The notes beneath the pieces were generated by a model that worked only from the letters and a program-made list of their open reading frames with translations, made no database searches and was not told where the DNA came from. A stretch of DNA of 64,000 bases, from assembly GCA_004292755.1 (NCBI GenBank), contig RDXE01000043.1, forward strand, positions 32,305-96,304, read 5' to 3'. A program made the translations under genes and the position numbers. Source of the DNA: Alphaproteobacteria bacterium. GTDB lineage: Bacteria > Pseudomonadota > Alphaproteobacteria > Elsterales > Elsteraceae. Numbering within the stretch: the first letter of the stretch is position 1; the number at the start of each line of letters is the position of its first letter. Positions 1-8,383 of this stretch are shown here, piece by piece.

Positions 1-854
1 GGCCGGGCCAACACGTACTTCGTGTTGAACACATTCAGGCCCTTATTCTCCATCGCGCCCATGTTGAAATCACCAATGGCAACGATATGGTAGATATCCA
101 GATCATATTCCCGCCCATAAACCTGCTCATCCCAGGTCATGGAGCGCTTGAGGGCATCCATCGCGAAGCCGCACTTATCGATGTCTTGCTCAGCCGCCCA
201 AATCGCCAGCCGCACGGCGCGACCGGAGGCCGTGACGAACTCATCCTCCAGCGCCGTGAGAGTGCCCGCCACCAGGGCAAACAAATACGCGGGCTTTGGG
301 AACGGGTCCTCGAATCGGGCGAAGTGGGTGCCATCGCCCAGATCGGCCTCGGCCAAGCAATTACCGTTGGATAGCAGCACCGGCACGCTGGTGGGAGCGA
401 TGATGGTGGTGGTGAAGCGCGCCAGTACATCGGGGCGGTCGGGGAACCACGTTATCCGCCGAAATCCTTCTGCCTCGCACTGGGTGCAATAAACACCGCT
501 GGAGAGGTACAGCCCCTCCAGATCGGTGTTGGAGCGCGGGCTGATCACCACCTCGCTCTCCAGCACAAACCGCTCGGGGAGGTCGCGCAGCGTCAGGCTT
601 GTGTTGGTCAGGGTGTAGTCGGCTGGCTGGTCGTTGACGACCACGCTCTCTGTCGTCAAACCGCGCCCATCGAGGGTCCAGGTGCCAGTCCAGGCCCCTG
701 CTGCCGGGTTGGCCTTGCAGGCAAGCCGGGCCTTCACGCGGGTGTGGTCGGGGTCGAGCCGCAGGGTCAGGTCGCACCGGTCCACCAGCACGGGTGGCGG
801 GGTGTAGTTCTTCAAAAACACCGGCTGCGGCACAGACATCGACGCGTCGATCAT
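1..854 (-). CDS. pepN: Aminopeptidase N (M1 family), N-terminal part, cut by window edge
   Basis: Zinc metallo-aminopeptidase that removes N-terminal residues from peptides in the cytoplasm. Only the N-terminal ~284 residues are present and the frame runs off base 1. The M1 exopeptidase signature GAMENKGLNVFN is readable at about 20-62 on the minus strand. The zinc motif HExxH should lie just outside the window, so catalysis cannot be confirmed here. Two in-frame ATGs are possible, at 854 and 839; the first follows an AAGGG stretch and is preferred. The cyclase gene ends 76 bp upstream on the same strand. Confidence 0.93.
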   Translation of the reverse strand, partial: MIDASMSVPQPVFLKNYTPPPVLVDRCDLTLRLDPDHTRVKARLACKANPAAGAWTGTWTLDGRGLTTESVVVNDQPADYTLTNTSLTLRDLPERFVLESEVVISPRSNTDLEGLYLSSGVYCTQCEAEGFRRITWFPDRPDVLARFTTTIIAPTSVPVLLSNGNCLAEADLGDGTHFARFEDPFPKPAYLFALVAGTLTALEDEFVTASGRAVRLAIWAAEQDIDKCGFAMDALKRSMTWDEQVYGREYDLDIYHIVAIGDFNMGAMENKGLNVFNTKYVLAR

Positions 855-930
855 CGCAAAAGCCCTTGACCAAGATCGGTTTCGGTAAAATGGCCTGGGC
901 ACAGCCTGCCGCCAAGAGCCATGGAGCGCA

Positions 931-2646
931 TCACGCCTTGAGCGTGCGGGCGTCAACCACCTTGGCGACCCGCAGGCTCGTCTGCCGTCCACGGATCACG
1001 ACCTCTTCCTGGGCAAACTGGTCGAGGTCAAGCCCGGCAAACCGAGCCACATCTTCAGAAAACACCAGCTGCGCGCCCAAGTCTTTGGTTAGGCTTTCCA
1101 AGCGGCTCGCGGTGTTGACCATGTCACCGATGGCCGTGAGGGATACGGCGCGGCCCCAGCCCATCTCCCCCACAATTGCGTGGCCCGCGTGCAGGCCGAT
1201 GCCGATCTTCAGCGGCGCATCAAGCGTCGCCGCCAGTTCGGTGTTCAGCCGTTCCAATCGATCAGCCATCGCAGCTGCGGCAGTCAGCGCGGACTTTGCG
1301 CCAGCCTCCGGCCCGTCATCGACACCGAACAGCGCCATGATGCCGTCGCCGATAAACTTGTCGATCCGCCCACCCGCTGTCTCGATCGCTTGACCCATCT
1401 CTGCGAAATAGCGGTTGAGCAAAAACACGAGGTCATAGGGCAGCTTATGTTCCGACAAGCTGGTGAAACCCCGCAGGTCAGCGAACATCACGACAATGTC
1501 CAGATCCCGCCCCTGGGCGTAGTCCTTCACCTTGCGGATGTCGGCCGCCTGGATGTCGGGAGGCAGAATTGGCACCACCTCAAGGTCGTGGGTTGGCCGC
1601 AATTGACAGGCGAGGCGAACATTGGGACCGGCGGCAACCCGCTGCAGCACCTTGGCCTCGTCGGCAGTGGGCGGCGGCGCGTGGTGATAGCCGGCACCCA
1701 GGCGGATGCGGCAAGTGGAGCATCGGCCACGCCCGCCACAGACACTGGCATGGGGAATGCCCGCGGACCGGCTGGCCTCCAACACCGTCATCCCCGGCAC
1801 AACACGCACGCGGGTGGTCGGATACACCACCTGCACCCGCGCCTTGCGCGCCTCCAACGCCGCACGCCCCTGCCGCGCGGCAAGGGTGAAGGCCAACAAG
1901 CCAGCCAGGGAGAGAAAGGTGTAATCGCGGATCGCAGCCAGCCGCGCCGCCAGCTCAGGTGTCGGCGGTGCGACAGCCTGACGCGCGCGCTCCACAAACG
2001 CTGGATCGAGCGCAAGGGCGGAGACTTCCTGGCTGGCAGCAATGAACCCTGCCAGCGCCAACCCCGGCAGCAACACCGCAAACGCGAACAAGTAGCGCGT
2101 GATCGGTCGATACCACTCCCGCAAGCGCAGCCAATAGTGCAGACCGATACAGCCATGGATCCAAGCGATCAGCAGCAACAGCTTCTGCAGGTTATGGCGC
2201 AGCACCGACTGGTCGAGGTGGAAAATGACCACGCGATAGGTGCCATCGGCGCCGTAAAGGTCATAAGCAATCTTGGTTTCGATGACGTGGGCCGTCACCA
2301 GCGGCGGGATCAACAGGCCAAAGCCCAGTTGTGCTGCCTCCCACGGTGACATCACGAGGGAGCGGCGGCGATAAATCGACCAAAGCGCCAGCGAGACATG
2401 CACCGCCGCTGCTGACGCCAGCACGAAAGCACTGGTGTCCCGCCACCACAGCCAGCCGAACAGGGCTTGGCCCCACTCCATCGCCGCGAGGCCCAAAATG
2501 CCGAGGGTGTGGTTCAAGAGGTGAGTGAACACAAAGGTGAAGAGCACCAAGCCACTGGCGAGGCGCAGCGAGCGGACCACCGCACGCGGGTCCAACGCCG
2601 CTACCCGGCGGGCACTGGGCTCAGGCAGGGCGCTGGCATCAGTCAT
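931..2646 (-). CDS. Membrane adenylate cyclase with [2Fe-2S] ferredoxin domain
   Basis: A 571-residue three-part protein. The N-terminal ~270 residues hold about five or six hydrophobic segments with several histidines (THLLNHT, AHVIETK, WIHGCIGLHYW), reminiscent of b-haem membrane anchors. A ferredoxin domain follows, with C-x5-C-x2-C in VCGGRGRCSTC and a fourth Cys in LACQL. The C-terminus is a class III cyclase: metal Asp in FADLRGF and GDGIMALF, Lys in DKFIGDG and Asp in AIGD that favour ATP over GTP, and the NTASRLE catalytic pair. I infer redox-gated cAMP synthesis. Start is the ATG at 2646; an upstream ATG at 2781 would add 45 unconserved-looking residues. Confidence 0.9.
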   Translation of the reverse strand: MTDASALPEPSARRVAALDPRAVVRSLRLASGLVLFTFVFTHLLNHTLGILGLAAMEWGQALFGWLWWRDTSAFVLASAAAVHVSLALWSIYRRRSLVMSPWEAAQLGFGLLIPPLVTAHVIETKIAYDLYGADGTYRVVIFHLDQSVLRHNLQKLLLLIAWIHGCIGLHYWLRLREWYRPITRYLFAFAVLLPGLALAGFIAASQEVSALALDPAFVERARQAVAPPTPELAARLAAIRDYTFLSLAGLLAFTLAARQGRAALEARKARVQVVYPTTRVRVVPGMTVLEASRSAGIPHASVCGGRGRCSTCRIRLGAGYHHAPPPTADEAKVLQRVAAGPNVRLACQLRPTHDLEVVPILPPDIQAADIRKVKDYAQGRDLDIVVMFADLRGFTSLSEHKLPYDLVFLLNRYFAEMGQAIETAGGRIDKFIGDGIMALFGVDDGPEAGAKSALTAAAAMADRLERLNTELAATLDAPLKIGIGLHAGHAIVGEMGWGRAVSLTAIGDMVNTASRLESLTKDLGAQLVFSEDVARFAGLDLDQFAQEEVVIRGRQTSLRVAKVVDARTLKA

Positions 2647-2855
2647 GGTGAACCATTGCAGGCACAGACCCCCTCCATCACCAGGAAAGTGATAGCGCTG
2701 TCTGCCTCCGAACGTCGAGTCAGGGTTTTGCGTCAGTCCGGAGGGCCTGCCGATGCGCAAACTGACTTGAGTGTTTGGCAAGTTCTGTTAGCGGTGTCGG
2801 GCGGTCAAAACCTGCTAGGCTGAGGGCCTCCGCGTTTGCTGCCCGAGGCCTCACC

Positions 2856-3821
2856 ATGTCCACGCCCTCCTCTGCAACCTTCCGCAACCGCATTTATGAC
2901 TCGATCCTGGACACCATTGGGGCCACCCCGCTGGTGCGGGTGTCGCGCCTCGCCGAGCGGCACGGTGCGCGCGCAGAGGTGTTGGCGAAGCTGGAGTTCT
3001 TCAATCCACTTGCCTCGGTCAAGGACCGCATCGGTCTTGCGATGATCGAGGCCGCTGAGCGGGACGGGCGTTTGGGTCCGGGTGCCACCCTGGTGGAGCC
3101 AACCTCCGGCAACACCGGCATCGCACTGGCCTTTGTGGCGGCTGCCAAGGGGTACCCGTTGATCCTGACCATGCCCGAGAGCATGTCGGTGGAGCGGCGC
3201 AAGATGCTGCGGCTGCTGGGCGCGCGGTTGGAACTCACCCCTGCAGGCCAGGGCATGAAGGGGGCTATTGCCCGTGCGCAGGAACTGGTCGACAGCACCC
3301 CTGGCGCGGTGATGCTGCAGCAGTTTGAGAACCCAGCCAATCCGCAGATCCATCGTGTCACCACGGCCGAGGAGATCTGGGCGGACACCAACGGCCAGCT
3401 GGACTGGATTGTTGGCGGCGTTGGCACCGGTGGCACCATCACGGGCATTGGCGAAGTGCTGAAGGCGCGCCTGCCGGAGCTGAAGGTCGCAGTGGTTGAG
3501 CCGCAGGACAGCCCAGTGCTGTCAGGCGGCACCCCTGGCCCGCATAAAATCCAGGGCATCGGAGCCGGCTTTGTTCCAGGCATCCTGAACACCAGCATCT
3601 ATGACGAGATCGTCAAGGTCAGCAACGATCAAGCCTTCGCGATGGCGCGCGAGGCAGCGGCCCTGGAAGGGTTGCCAATCGGCATCAGCTCAGGGGCTGC
3701 CCTGTCAGCCGCGTTCGCCATTGCCTCCCGCCCTGAGGCAGAGGGCAAGCGGGTGGTGGTGATCATCCCGAGCTTTGCTGAGCGCTACCTGTCGACTGCC
3801 CTGTTCGACGGTCTCGACTAA
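2856..3821 (+). CDS. cysK: Cysteine synthase A (O-acetylserine sulfhydrylase)
   Basis: PLP enzyme that makes cysteine from O-acetylserine and sulfide. The 321-residue product has the usual family length. The PLP lysine is K56 in NPLASVKDRIG, the substrate loop is TSGNTG (83-88), and the phosphate-binding glycine loop GVGTGGTITG is intact. The ATG at 2856 is chosen because conserved sequence starts a few residues later and the longer frame is low complexity. It is divergent from the cyclase gene; the ~210 bp between the two starts holds both promoters. CysM is the main alternative, but the motif set reads as CysK. Confidence 0.95.
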   Translation: MSTPSSATFRNRIYDSILDTIGATPLVRVSRLAERHGARAEVLAKLEFFNPLASVKDRIGLAMIEAAERDGRLGPGATLVEPTSGNTGIALAFVAAAKGYPLILTMPESMSVERRKMLRLLGARLELTPAGQGMKGAIARAQELVDSTPGAVMLQQFENPANPQIHRVTTAEEIWADTNGQLDWIVGGVGTGGTITGIGEVLKARLPELKVAVVEPQDSPVLSGGTPGPHKIQGIGAGFVPGILNTSIYDEIVKVSNDQAFAMAREAAALEGLPIGISSGAALSAAFAIASRPEAEGKRVVVIIPSFAERYLSTALFDGLD

Positions 3822-3869
3822 CCATCCCAACGCTTGACGGCGGGCAGCAGTCATTCCACAGAGGCCGGG

Positions 3870-4757
3870 ATGACTGCACTCACCTTGCTCGCCACCGATG
3901 GGTTTGAGGATTACCGCCTGATCGACAGCGGCGGGGGCCGCAAGCTGGAACGCTATGGCGCGATCCTGATTGATCGCCCGGAACCCCAGGCGATGTGGCG
4001 CCCGTCCCACCCCAATCGCTGGGCCAGCGCCCATGCCCGCTTTCAAGCCGCGGGTGAGGGTGAGGATGGCGGGCGCTGGCAGCAGATGAAACCAGTGCCC
4101 GAGGCATGGCCGCTGCGCTATCGCGGTTTGACGGTGTTCGCCCGCCTCACGCCGTTCCGCCACATCGGGCTGTTTCCCGATCAGGTTGGTCACTGGGACT
4201 GGATGGCCGATGCGCTGAGCACCGCAGGCATACCACAACCACGGGTGTTGAACCTGTTTGCCTATACAGGTGTCGCCTCGCTGGTCGCAGCAGCCGCGGG
4301 GGCTGAGGTGACCCATGTCGACGCGTCCCGCAAGGCGATCGATTGGGCGAAGGAGAATCAATCCGCCTCCGGGCTTGATCCCACCAGCATTCGCTGGATC
4401 CTCGATGACTGCTTGAAGTTTGTGGAGCGGGAGGTGCGGCGCGGGCGGCGCTATCACGGTATTCTTCTGGACCCACCGAAGTATGGTCGCGGTGCCAAAG
4501 GCGAGGTGTGGGACTTGTTCGAGCACCTGCCAGCCCTGTTGGCTGGCTGTGCGGCGCTGTTGGCGGACGATGCGCTGTTCTTGATCTGCACCGCCTACGC
4601 CATGCGCGCCTCCGCCATTGCGATTGACCAAACCGTGCGCGAAGCCCTGGCGGATCGAGCTGGCTCCTGGACCACCGGGGAATTGGCAGTGCGCGAGCAG
4701 GGTGGACAGCGCTGTGTGCCAACCTCCCTCTTCGTGCGGTGGGCGCGCGATGCGTGA
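3870..4757 (+). CDS. Class I SAM-dependent methyltransferase, RlmI/RlmK-like
   Basis: Product of 295 residues. The SAM-binding motif LNLFAYTGVAS lies at 127-137, an acidic ribose-binding position follows in VDASRKA, and the catalytic-type motif DPPKYGRG lies at 201-208. These match the C-terminal catalytic half of 23S rRNA m5C methyltransferases of the RlmI type. The N-terminal PUA RNA-binding domain of RlmI is not evident, so the exact RNA target is open. The ATG at 3870 follows GAGGCCGGG. The next gene, a second RNA methyltransferase, overlaps its stop by 8 bases, so the two are probably translated together. Confidence 0.85.
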   Translation: MTALTLLATDGFEDYRLIDSGGGRKLERYGAILIDRPEPQAMWRPSHPNRWASAHARFQAAGEGEDGGRWQQMKPVPEAWPLRYRGLTVFARLTPFRHIGLFPDQVGHWDWMADALSTAGIPQPRVLNLFAYTGVASLVAAAAGAEVTHVDASRKAIDWAKENQSASGLDPTSIRWILDDCLKFVEREVRRGRRYHGILLDPPKYGRGAKGEVWDLFEHLPALLAGCAALLADDALFLICTAYAMRASAIAIDQTVREALADRAGSWTTGELAVREQGGQRCVPTSLFVRWARDA

Positions 4758-5544
4758 GATTACCAGCGCCCAGAACCCGCTGATCAAGCTGGTCAAATCC
4801 CTTGATGATCGCAAGCGTCGGCGCGAGCACGGGCTGTTCACAGCCGAGGGGGCAAAGGTGGTTGCCAGCGCGCGCGACCAGGGCTGGCGCCCCCATGCCC
4901 TGTTGATCGACGCCGACGCCATCGACCGCCCGATCCTAGCGAGCCTCGCCCGCTGGGCCACGGCGGCGGAGGCGGAAGTGGTGGCGGTGCCGAGCCAGTT
5001 GATGGCGCGGTTGGTGGCGAAGGAAAACCCGCAAGCCGTGTTGGGCGTGTTCCATCAGCAGCTGAGCCCCGTCGAGCGGGTCCAGCCGGACGCTGGAGCG
5101 CTCTGGGTGGTGCTGGAGCAGGTGCGCGATCCCGGCAACCTCGGCACCATCATTCGCACGGTCGATGCCGCGGGGGCCAGTGGTGTGATTCTGGTTGGCA
5201 CCACCTGCGATCCGTTCTCGGTCGAAGCGGTGCGGGCAACCATGGGCTCCCTGTTCGCTGTGCCGCTGGTGCGGATGGAGGAGGATCAGCTATTGGCTAC
5301 CCTCGCCCGCTGGCCGGGTCTGGTGGTGGGCAGCCACTTGAAAGCCTCAATTGACTTCCGCACCCCCGACTATCGCCAACCGACCCTGCTGGTGATGGGC
5401 AGCGAGGGGCCTGGCCTCAGCGACACCCTAGCCGCCGCCTGCCACCAGCGCGTGCGCATCCCGATGACCGGCGGCGCCGACAGCCTCAACCTCGCCATCG
5501 CGACGGCGCTGCTGGTCTATGAGGCGCGGCGGGGACTGTTGTAG
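4750..5544 (+). CDS. TrmH/SpoU family RNA 2'-O-methyltransferase
   Basis: A 264-residue SPOUT enzyme predicted to methylate ribose 2'-hydroxyls in rRNA or tRNA. The N-terminal ~100 residues form the substrate-binding domain (REHGLFTAEG is typical). The trefoil-knot motifs are present: RDPGNLGTIIRT (motif 1 with catalytic Arg), VRATMGSLFAVP (motif 2) and MGSEGPGL plus SLNLAIATALLVYE (motif 3). The start at 4750 overlaps the preceding methyltransferase stop. RlmB-type or YsgA/RlmB-like identity cannot be settled by eye. Confidence 0.9.
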   Translation: MREITSAQNPLIKLVKSLDDRKRRREHGLFTAEGAKVVASARDQGWRPHALLIDADAIDRPILASLARWATAAEAEVVAVPSQLMARLVAKENPQAVLGVFHQQLSPVERVQPDAGALWVVLEQVRDPGNLGTIIRTVDAAGASGVILVGTTCDPFSVEAVRATMGSLFAVPLVRMEEDQLLATLARWPGLVVGSHLKASIDFRTPDYRQPTLLVMGSEGPGLSDTLAAACHQRVRIPMTGGADSLNLAIATALLVYEARRGLL

Positions 5545-5621
5545 AGGGCTGGTCGGGCCTCGCCATTGCGCTACCATCGCGGCGGTGCCGGGTGGTCGAT
5601 CCGGGATGCGGAGGTTCCTTG

Positions 5622-6475
5622 ATGCCAACCACAGCCAGCCCCACACCGTTTGACCGCCGGGCCGTCCGGCGCCATCGCGACCGAGCGGCGGCTGATTTTG
5701 ATCGGTTCAGTTTCCTCTTCCAGGAAGTGGCCGAGCGGCTGGTGGACCGGTTGGACGACGTCCGCGGAACATTTCCCTTGGCACTGGACCTCGGCGGTCG
5801 CACCGGCACGCTCGCCCGGTTGCTGCCTGGCCATGGTGGGGTGGAAACCGTGATCGGGTGCGACCTCTCGCCCGCCATGGCGGCGCGCGCGCCGCGGCCC
5901 CAGGTGGTGGCAGATGAGGAGGCCTTGCCCTTTGGCGACAGTCGCTTTGACCTAATTGTCTCCAGTGGCGCGCTCAACTGGGTGAATGACCTGCCCGGTG
6001 CCTTGGTGCAAATCCGCCGGGCGCTGAAGCCCGACGGCTTGTTTCTTGCCGCCTTCGCTGGGGGTGAAACTCTGGCGCAACTGCGTCAGGTGCTGATCGA
6101 TGCCGAACTGGCCGAGGCAGGCGGCGCCTCACCCCGTGTCTCACCGGTGGTCGATACCCGCGACGCAGGCATGCTGCTGCACTGCGCGTCAGCTATGCCA
6201 ACCCTTTGAATCTGATGCGGGACCTGCGCGGCATGGGTGACACCAATGCCAACACCGACCGCAGCCGCCATCTCTCCCGCCGCGGTGTGCTGCTGGACGC
6301 TGCCCGCCGCCTGATGGATCAACAGGCCCACCCCGAGGGTCGGGTGGAAATGGTGATCCAAGTCTTGTTCCTCACCGCCTGGGCACCCGCCCCCAGCCAA
6401 CCCAAACCGCTCCGCCCCGGCTCCGCCACCCACCGGCTCGCCGATGCCTTGGGGGTGGAGGAGGGTGGTAAGTAG
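5622..6475 (+). pseudogene. Broken NDUFAF5/BioC-like methyltransferase (internal deletion plus frameshift)
   Basis: The first frame runs 5622-6209 from a good RBS (GGAGG at 5610-5614). It has SAM motif LDLGGRTG, the SGALNWVNDLP motif and a normal family run up to RVSPVVDTRDAGMLL. It then stops early. Family sequence resumes in another frame, from RVSYANPLNLMRDLRGMG at about 6186 to a stop at 6475, and includes the expected tail QVLFLTAWAP and KPLRPGSA. The junction near 6175-6190 lacks the roughly 12-15 residues normally found there, so this looks like a small out-of-frame deletion, not a single-base error. Sequencing error remains possible. Function of intact homologues includes malonyl-CoA or complex I assembly methylation. 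Confidence 0.72.
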
Positions 6476-6554
6476 CAGACTTTTACTGACGCAATACTAT
6501 TTTGAGCTGAGTATCTGTGCAACCCTCCGCCGTGTAGGGACTTGGAGGGGAATC

Positions 6555-8240
6555 ATGGCCCATTTGAAACACGCAGCCGTGGCGGGGGCGTTGTTGCTTC
6601 TTGCCGCCGGTGCCAATGCCCAAGCGATCAACACGACCACCCCGGAGTATCTGGCCAATGGCTGGACTGCCGAGATGCGTCAATGGATGTACCAATTCGA
6701 CCAGGGTGCGCGGATCGTGCCGCTGCTGTGGTATCAGGCCTTGGAGCGGCCTGGGTCGACCGAGGGGTTTGGTGCGGATGGCTTGGCGCGCTTCCGCTAC
6801 CTGCCGCAGGCTGCTTCCAGCGGCAATCCCCGGGGGCTGCCAGTTGGCTTCACAATTGGCAAGAACGGGTCGACCGACTGGCTGGGCATGAACTGCAACG
6901 CCTGTCACACCGGTCGCATTGAAGTCGGTCAGCGGGTGCTGCAGATCGACGGCATGCCTGGCATGGGCGATCTGTTCGGCTTCATCTCCGAGTTGAGCCA
7001 AGCCCTGGATGCCACCTTGGCTGACCCGGCCCGGTTCCAGCGGTTCCAACGCAAGGTCGGCGGCTCGCCCGCTACCCTGCGGCGGGATGTGCAGCGCTTT
7101 GCCGATAGTTTTCGGCTGTTCGTGCAGCAGAGCACGCCAACGGTTGCCCATTGGGGACCGGGCCGGACCGATGCCTTCAACATGATCTTCAACCGCGTCG
7201 GCGCCATCGATCTGGCGACGCCAGCCAACGCAGTCACACCCAACGCACCGGTCAGCTATCCGTTCGTGTGGTCGACCAACGTGCAGGAAGTGGTGCAGTG
7301 GCCGGGCATTGCGCCGAACGTGCTGGGGGTGGAGCGCCTAGCCCGCAATGTTGGCCAAACCCTGGGCGTGTTCGGCCAGGTGCCGGGTATGGCCTCGAAA
7401 GCGGCGTTCCAGCGGCTGGATTACACCAGCACGGTTCAGCTGGTGAACCTGATCGCGGCCGATGGCCTGATCGGCAAGCTGCAACCGCCGAAATGGCCGC
7501 TGGAGCTGGATCGTGACGCCGTGACCCGCGGCGCTGCGGTGTGGACCAGTGCAGGCTGCGGCAGCTGCCACACCAACTGGAATGGCAGCAATCTGCAGCC
7601 GCTGAAAGTGGCAATCACGCCCGTGGGTGAGGTTGGCACGGACCCGCTGAATGCCACCCAGCCAGCGCAACGCACCCTTGCCACGGCAGCACTGCAAGGG
7701 TCGCCCGTGTTTCCGATCTACCCATTCAAAACCTATGGCGCATCGGCGTCCGCGGTAGAGCTGACGGCGGCAACGGCGGCGCACATCATTGTGAAGCAAT
7801 TGACCAGTGGGCGCGCCCTGACACCCGCTGAGCGGCAATTGCTGTCTTGGTCCATCGGTACCGATGATGTGATCGAGCAACTGATCCGCGATGCCCGCTA
7901 TGTCGCTGCCCGCGTCTTCTCCCGCCGCGACGACCCCCCAGCGGCGCCCGGCTACAAGGCGGGACCCTTGAATGGCATCTGGGCGACAGGCCCGTATCTG
8001 CACAATGGCTCGGTGCCGACGCTGTGGCAGTTGCTCACCCCCAGCCAACGCCCGGCTGTGTTCTGGACTGGCAGCCGCGAGCTTGACCCCGTCGGCGTTG
8101 GTCTGCGCCATGACCAGCAACCCGGCACCTTCCGCTTCGATACCTCCTTGGCTGGCAATCGGAACACGGGTCATACCTATGGCTCGGATTTGAGCGATGC
8201 TCAAAAGCGGGACCTGATTGAATACATGAAGTCACTCTAA
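6555..8240 (+). CDS. Secreted di-haem cytochrome c, RoxA-like
   Basis: A 561-residue periplasmic protein. A signal peptide (hydrophobic 8-20, cleavage after ANA) is followed by two c-haem motifs, CNACH at 114-118 and CGSCH at 335-339. Length, haem spacing and the context GMNCNACHTGRIE resemble the RoxA/di-haem peroxidase-like family, whose members include rubber oxygenases but also many uncharacterised proteins. The end region YLHNGSVPTLWQLL is typical of cytochrome-peroxidase-related folds. GGAGGGG at 6544-6550 supports the ATG at 6555. It appears to be monocistronic and ends at a GC-rich hairpin. Substrate is unknown. Confidence 0.82.
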   Translation: MAHLKHAAVAGALLLLAAGANAQAINTTTPEYLANGWTAEMRQWMYQFDQGARIVPLLWYQALERPGSTEGFGADGLARFRYLPQAASSGNPRGLPVGFTIGKNGSTDWLGMNCNACHTGRIEVGQRVLQIDGMPGMGDLFGFISELSQALDATLADPARFQRFQRKVGGSPATLRRDVQRFADSFRLFVQQSTPTVAHWGPGRTDAFNMIFNRVGAIDLATPANAVTPNAPVSYPFVWSTNVQEVVQWPGIAPNVLGVERLARNVGQTLGVFGQVPGMASKAAFQRLDYTSTVQLVNLIAADGLIGKLQPPKWPLELDRDAVTRGAAVWTSAGCGSCHTNWNGSNLQPLKVAITPVGEVGTDPLNATQPAQRTLATAALQGSPVFPIYPFKTYGASASAVELTAATAAHIIVKQLTSGRALTPAERQLLSWSIGTDDVIEQLIRDARYVAARVFSRRDDPPAAPGYKAGPLNGIWATGPYLHNGSVPTLWQLLTPSQRPAVFWTGSRELDPVGVGLRHDQQPGTFRFDTSLAGNRNTGHTYGSDLSDAQKRDLIEYMKSL

Positions 8241-8250
8241 CCCACGCCGA

Positions 8251-8284
8251 CCCTGCCGCCCGTACCCCTTGGCGGGCGGCAGGG
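8251..8284. terminator. 12-bp perfect hairpin after the di-haem cytochrome gene
   Basis: CCCTGCCGCCCG pairs with CGGGCGGCAGGG across a 10-base loop, 10 bases after the stop codon. No U tract follows, so intrinsic termination is not assured; it may protect the 3' end or act with Rho. Confidence 0.6.
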
Positions 8285-8383
8285 ATGGGCTGGCACCATG
8301 CGCCAACTGGGCTTGCGGGGTGCGAGCGAGAGTGGTTTCGTTGCCGCTCACCACCGAAAAAACACCGAGGGGGACGCTCCATC

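Noticed and set aside
3705..4961. 418-codon minus-strand open frame over the cysK end and methyltransferase
   Set aside because: Arg/Gly/Pro-rich shadow with no motif; both plus-strand genes have full conserved motifs.
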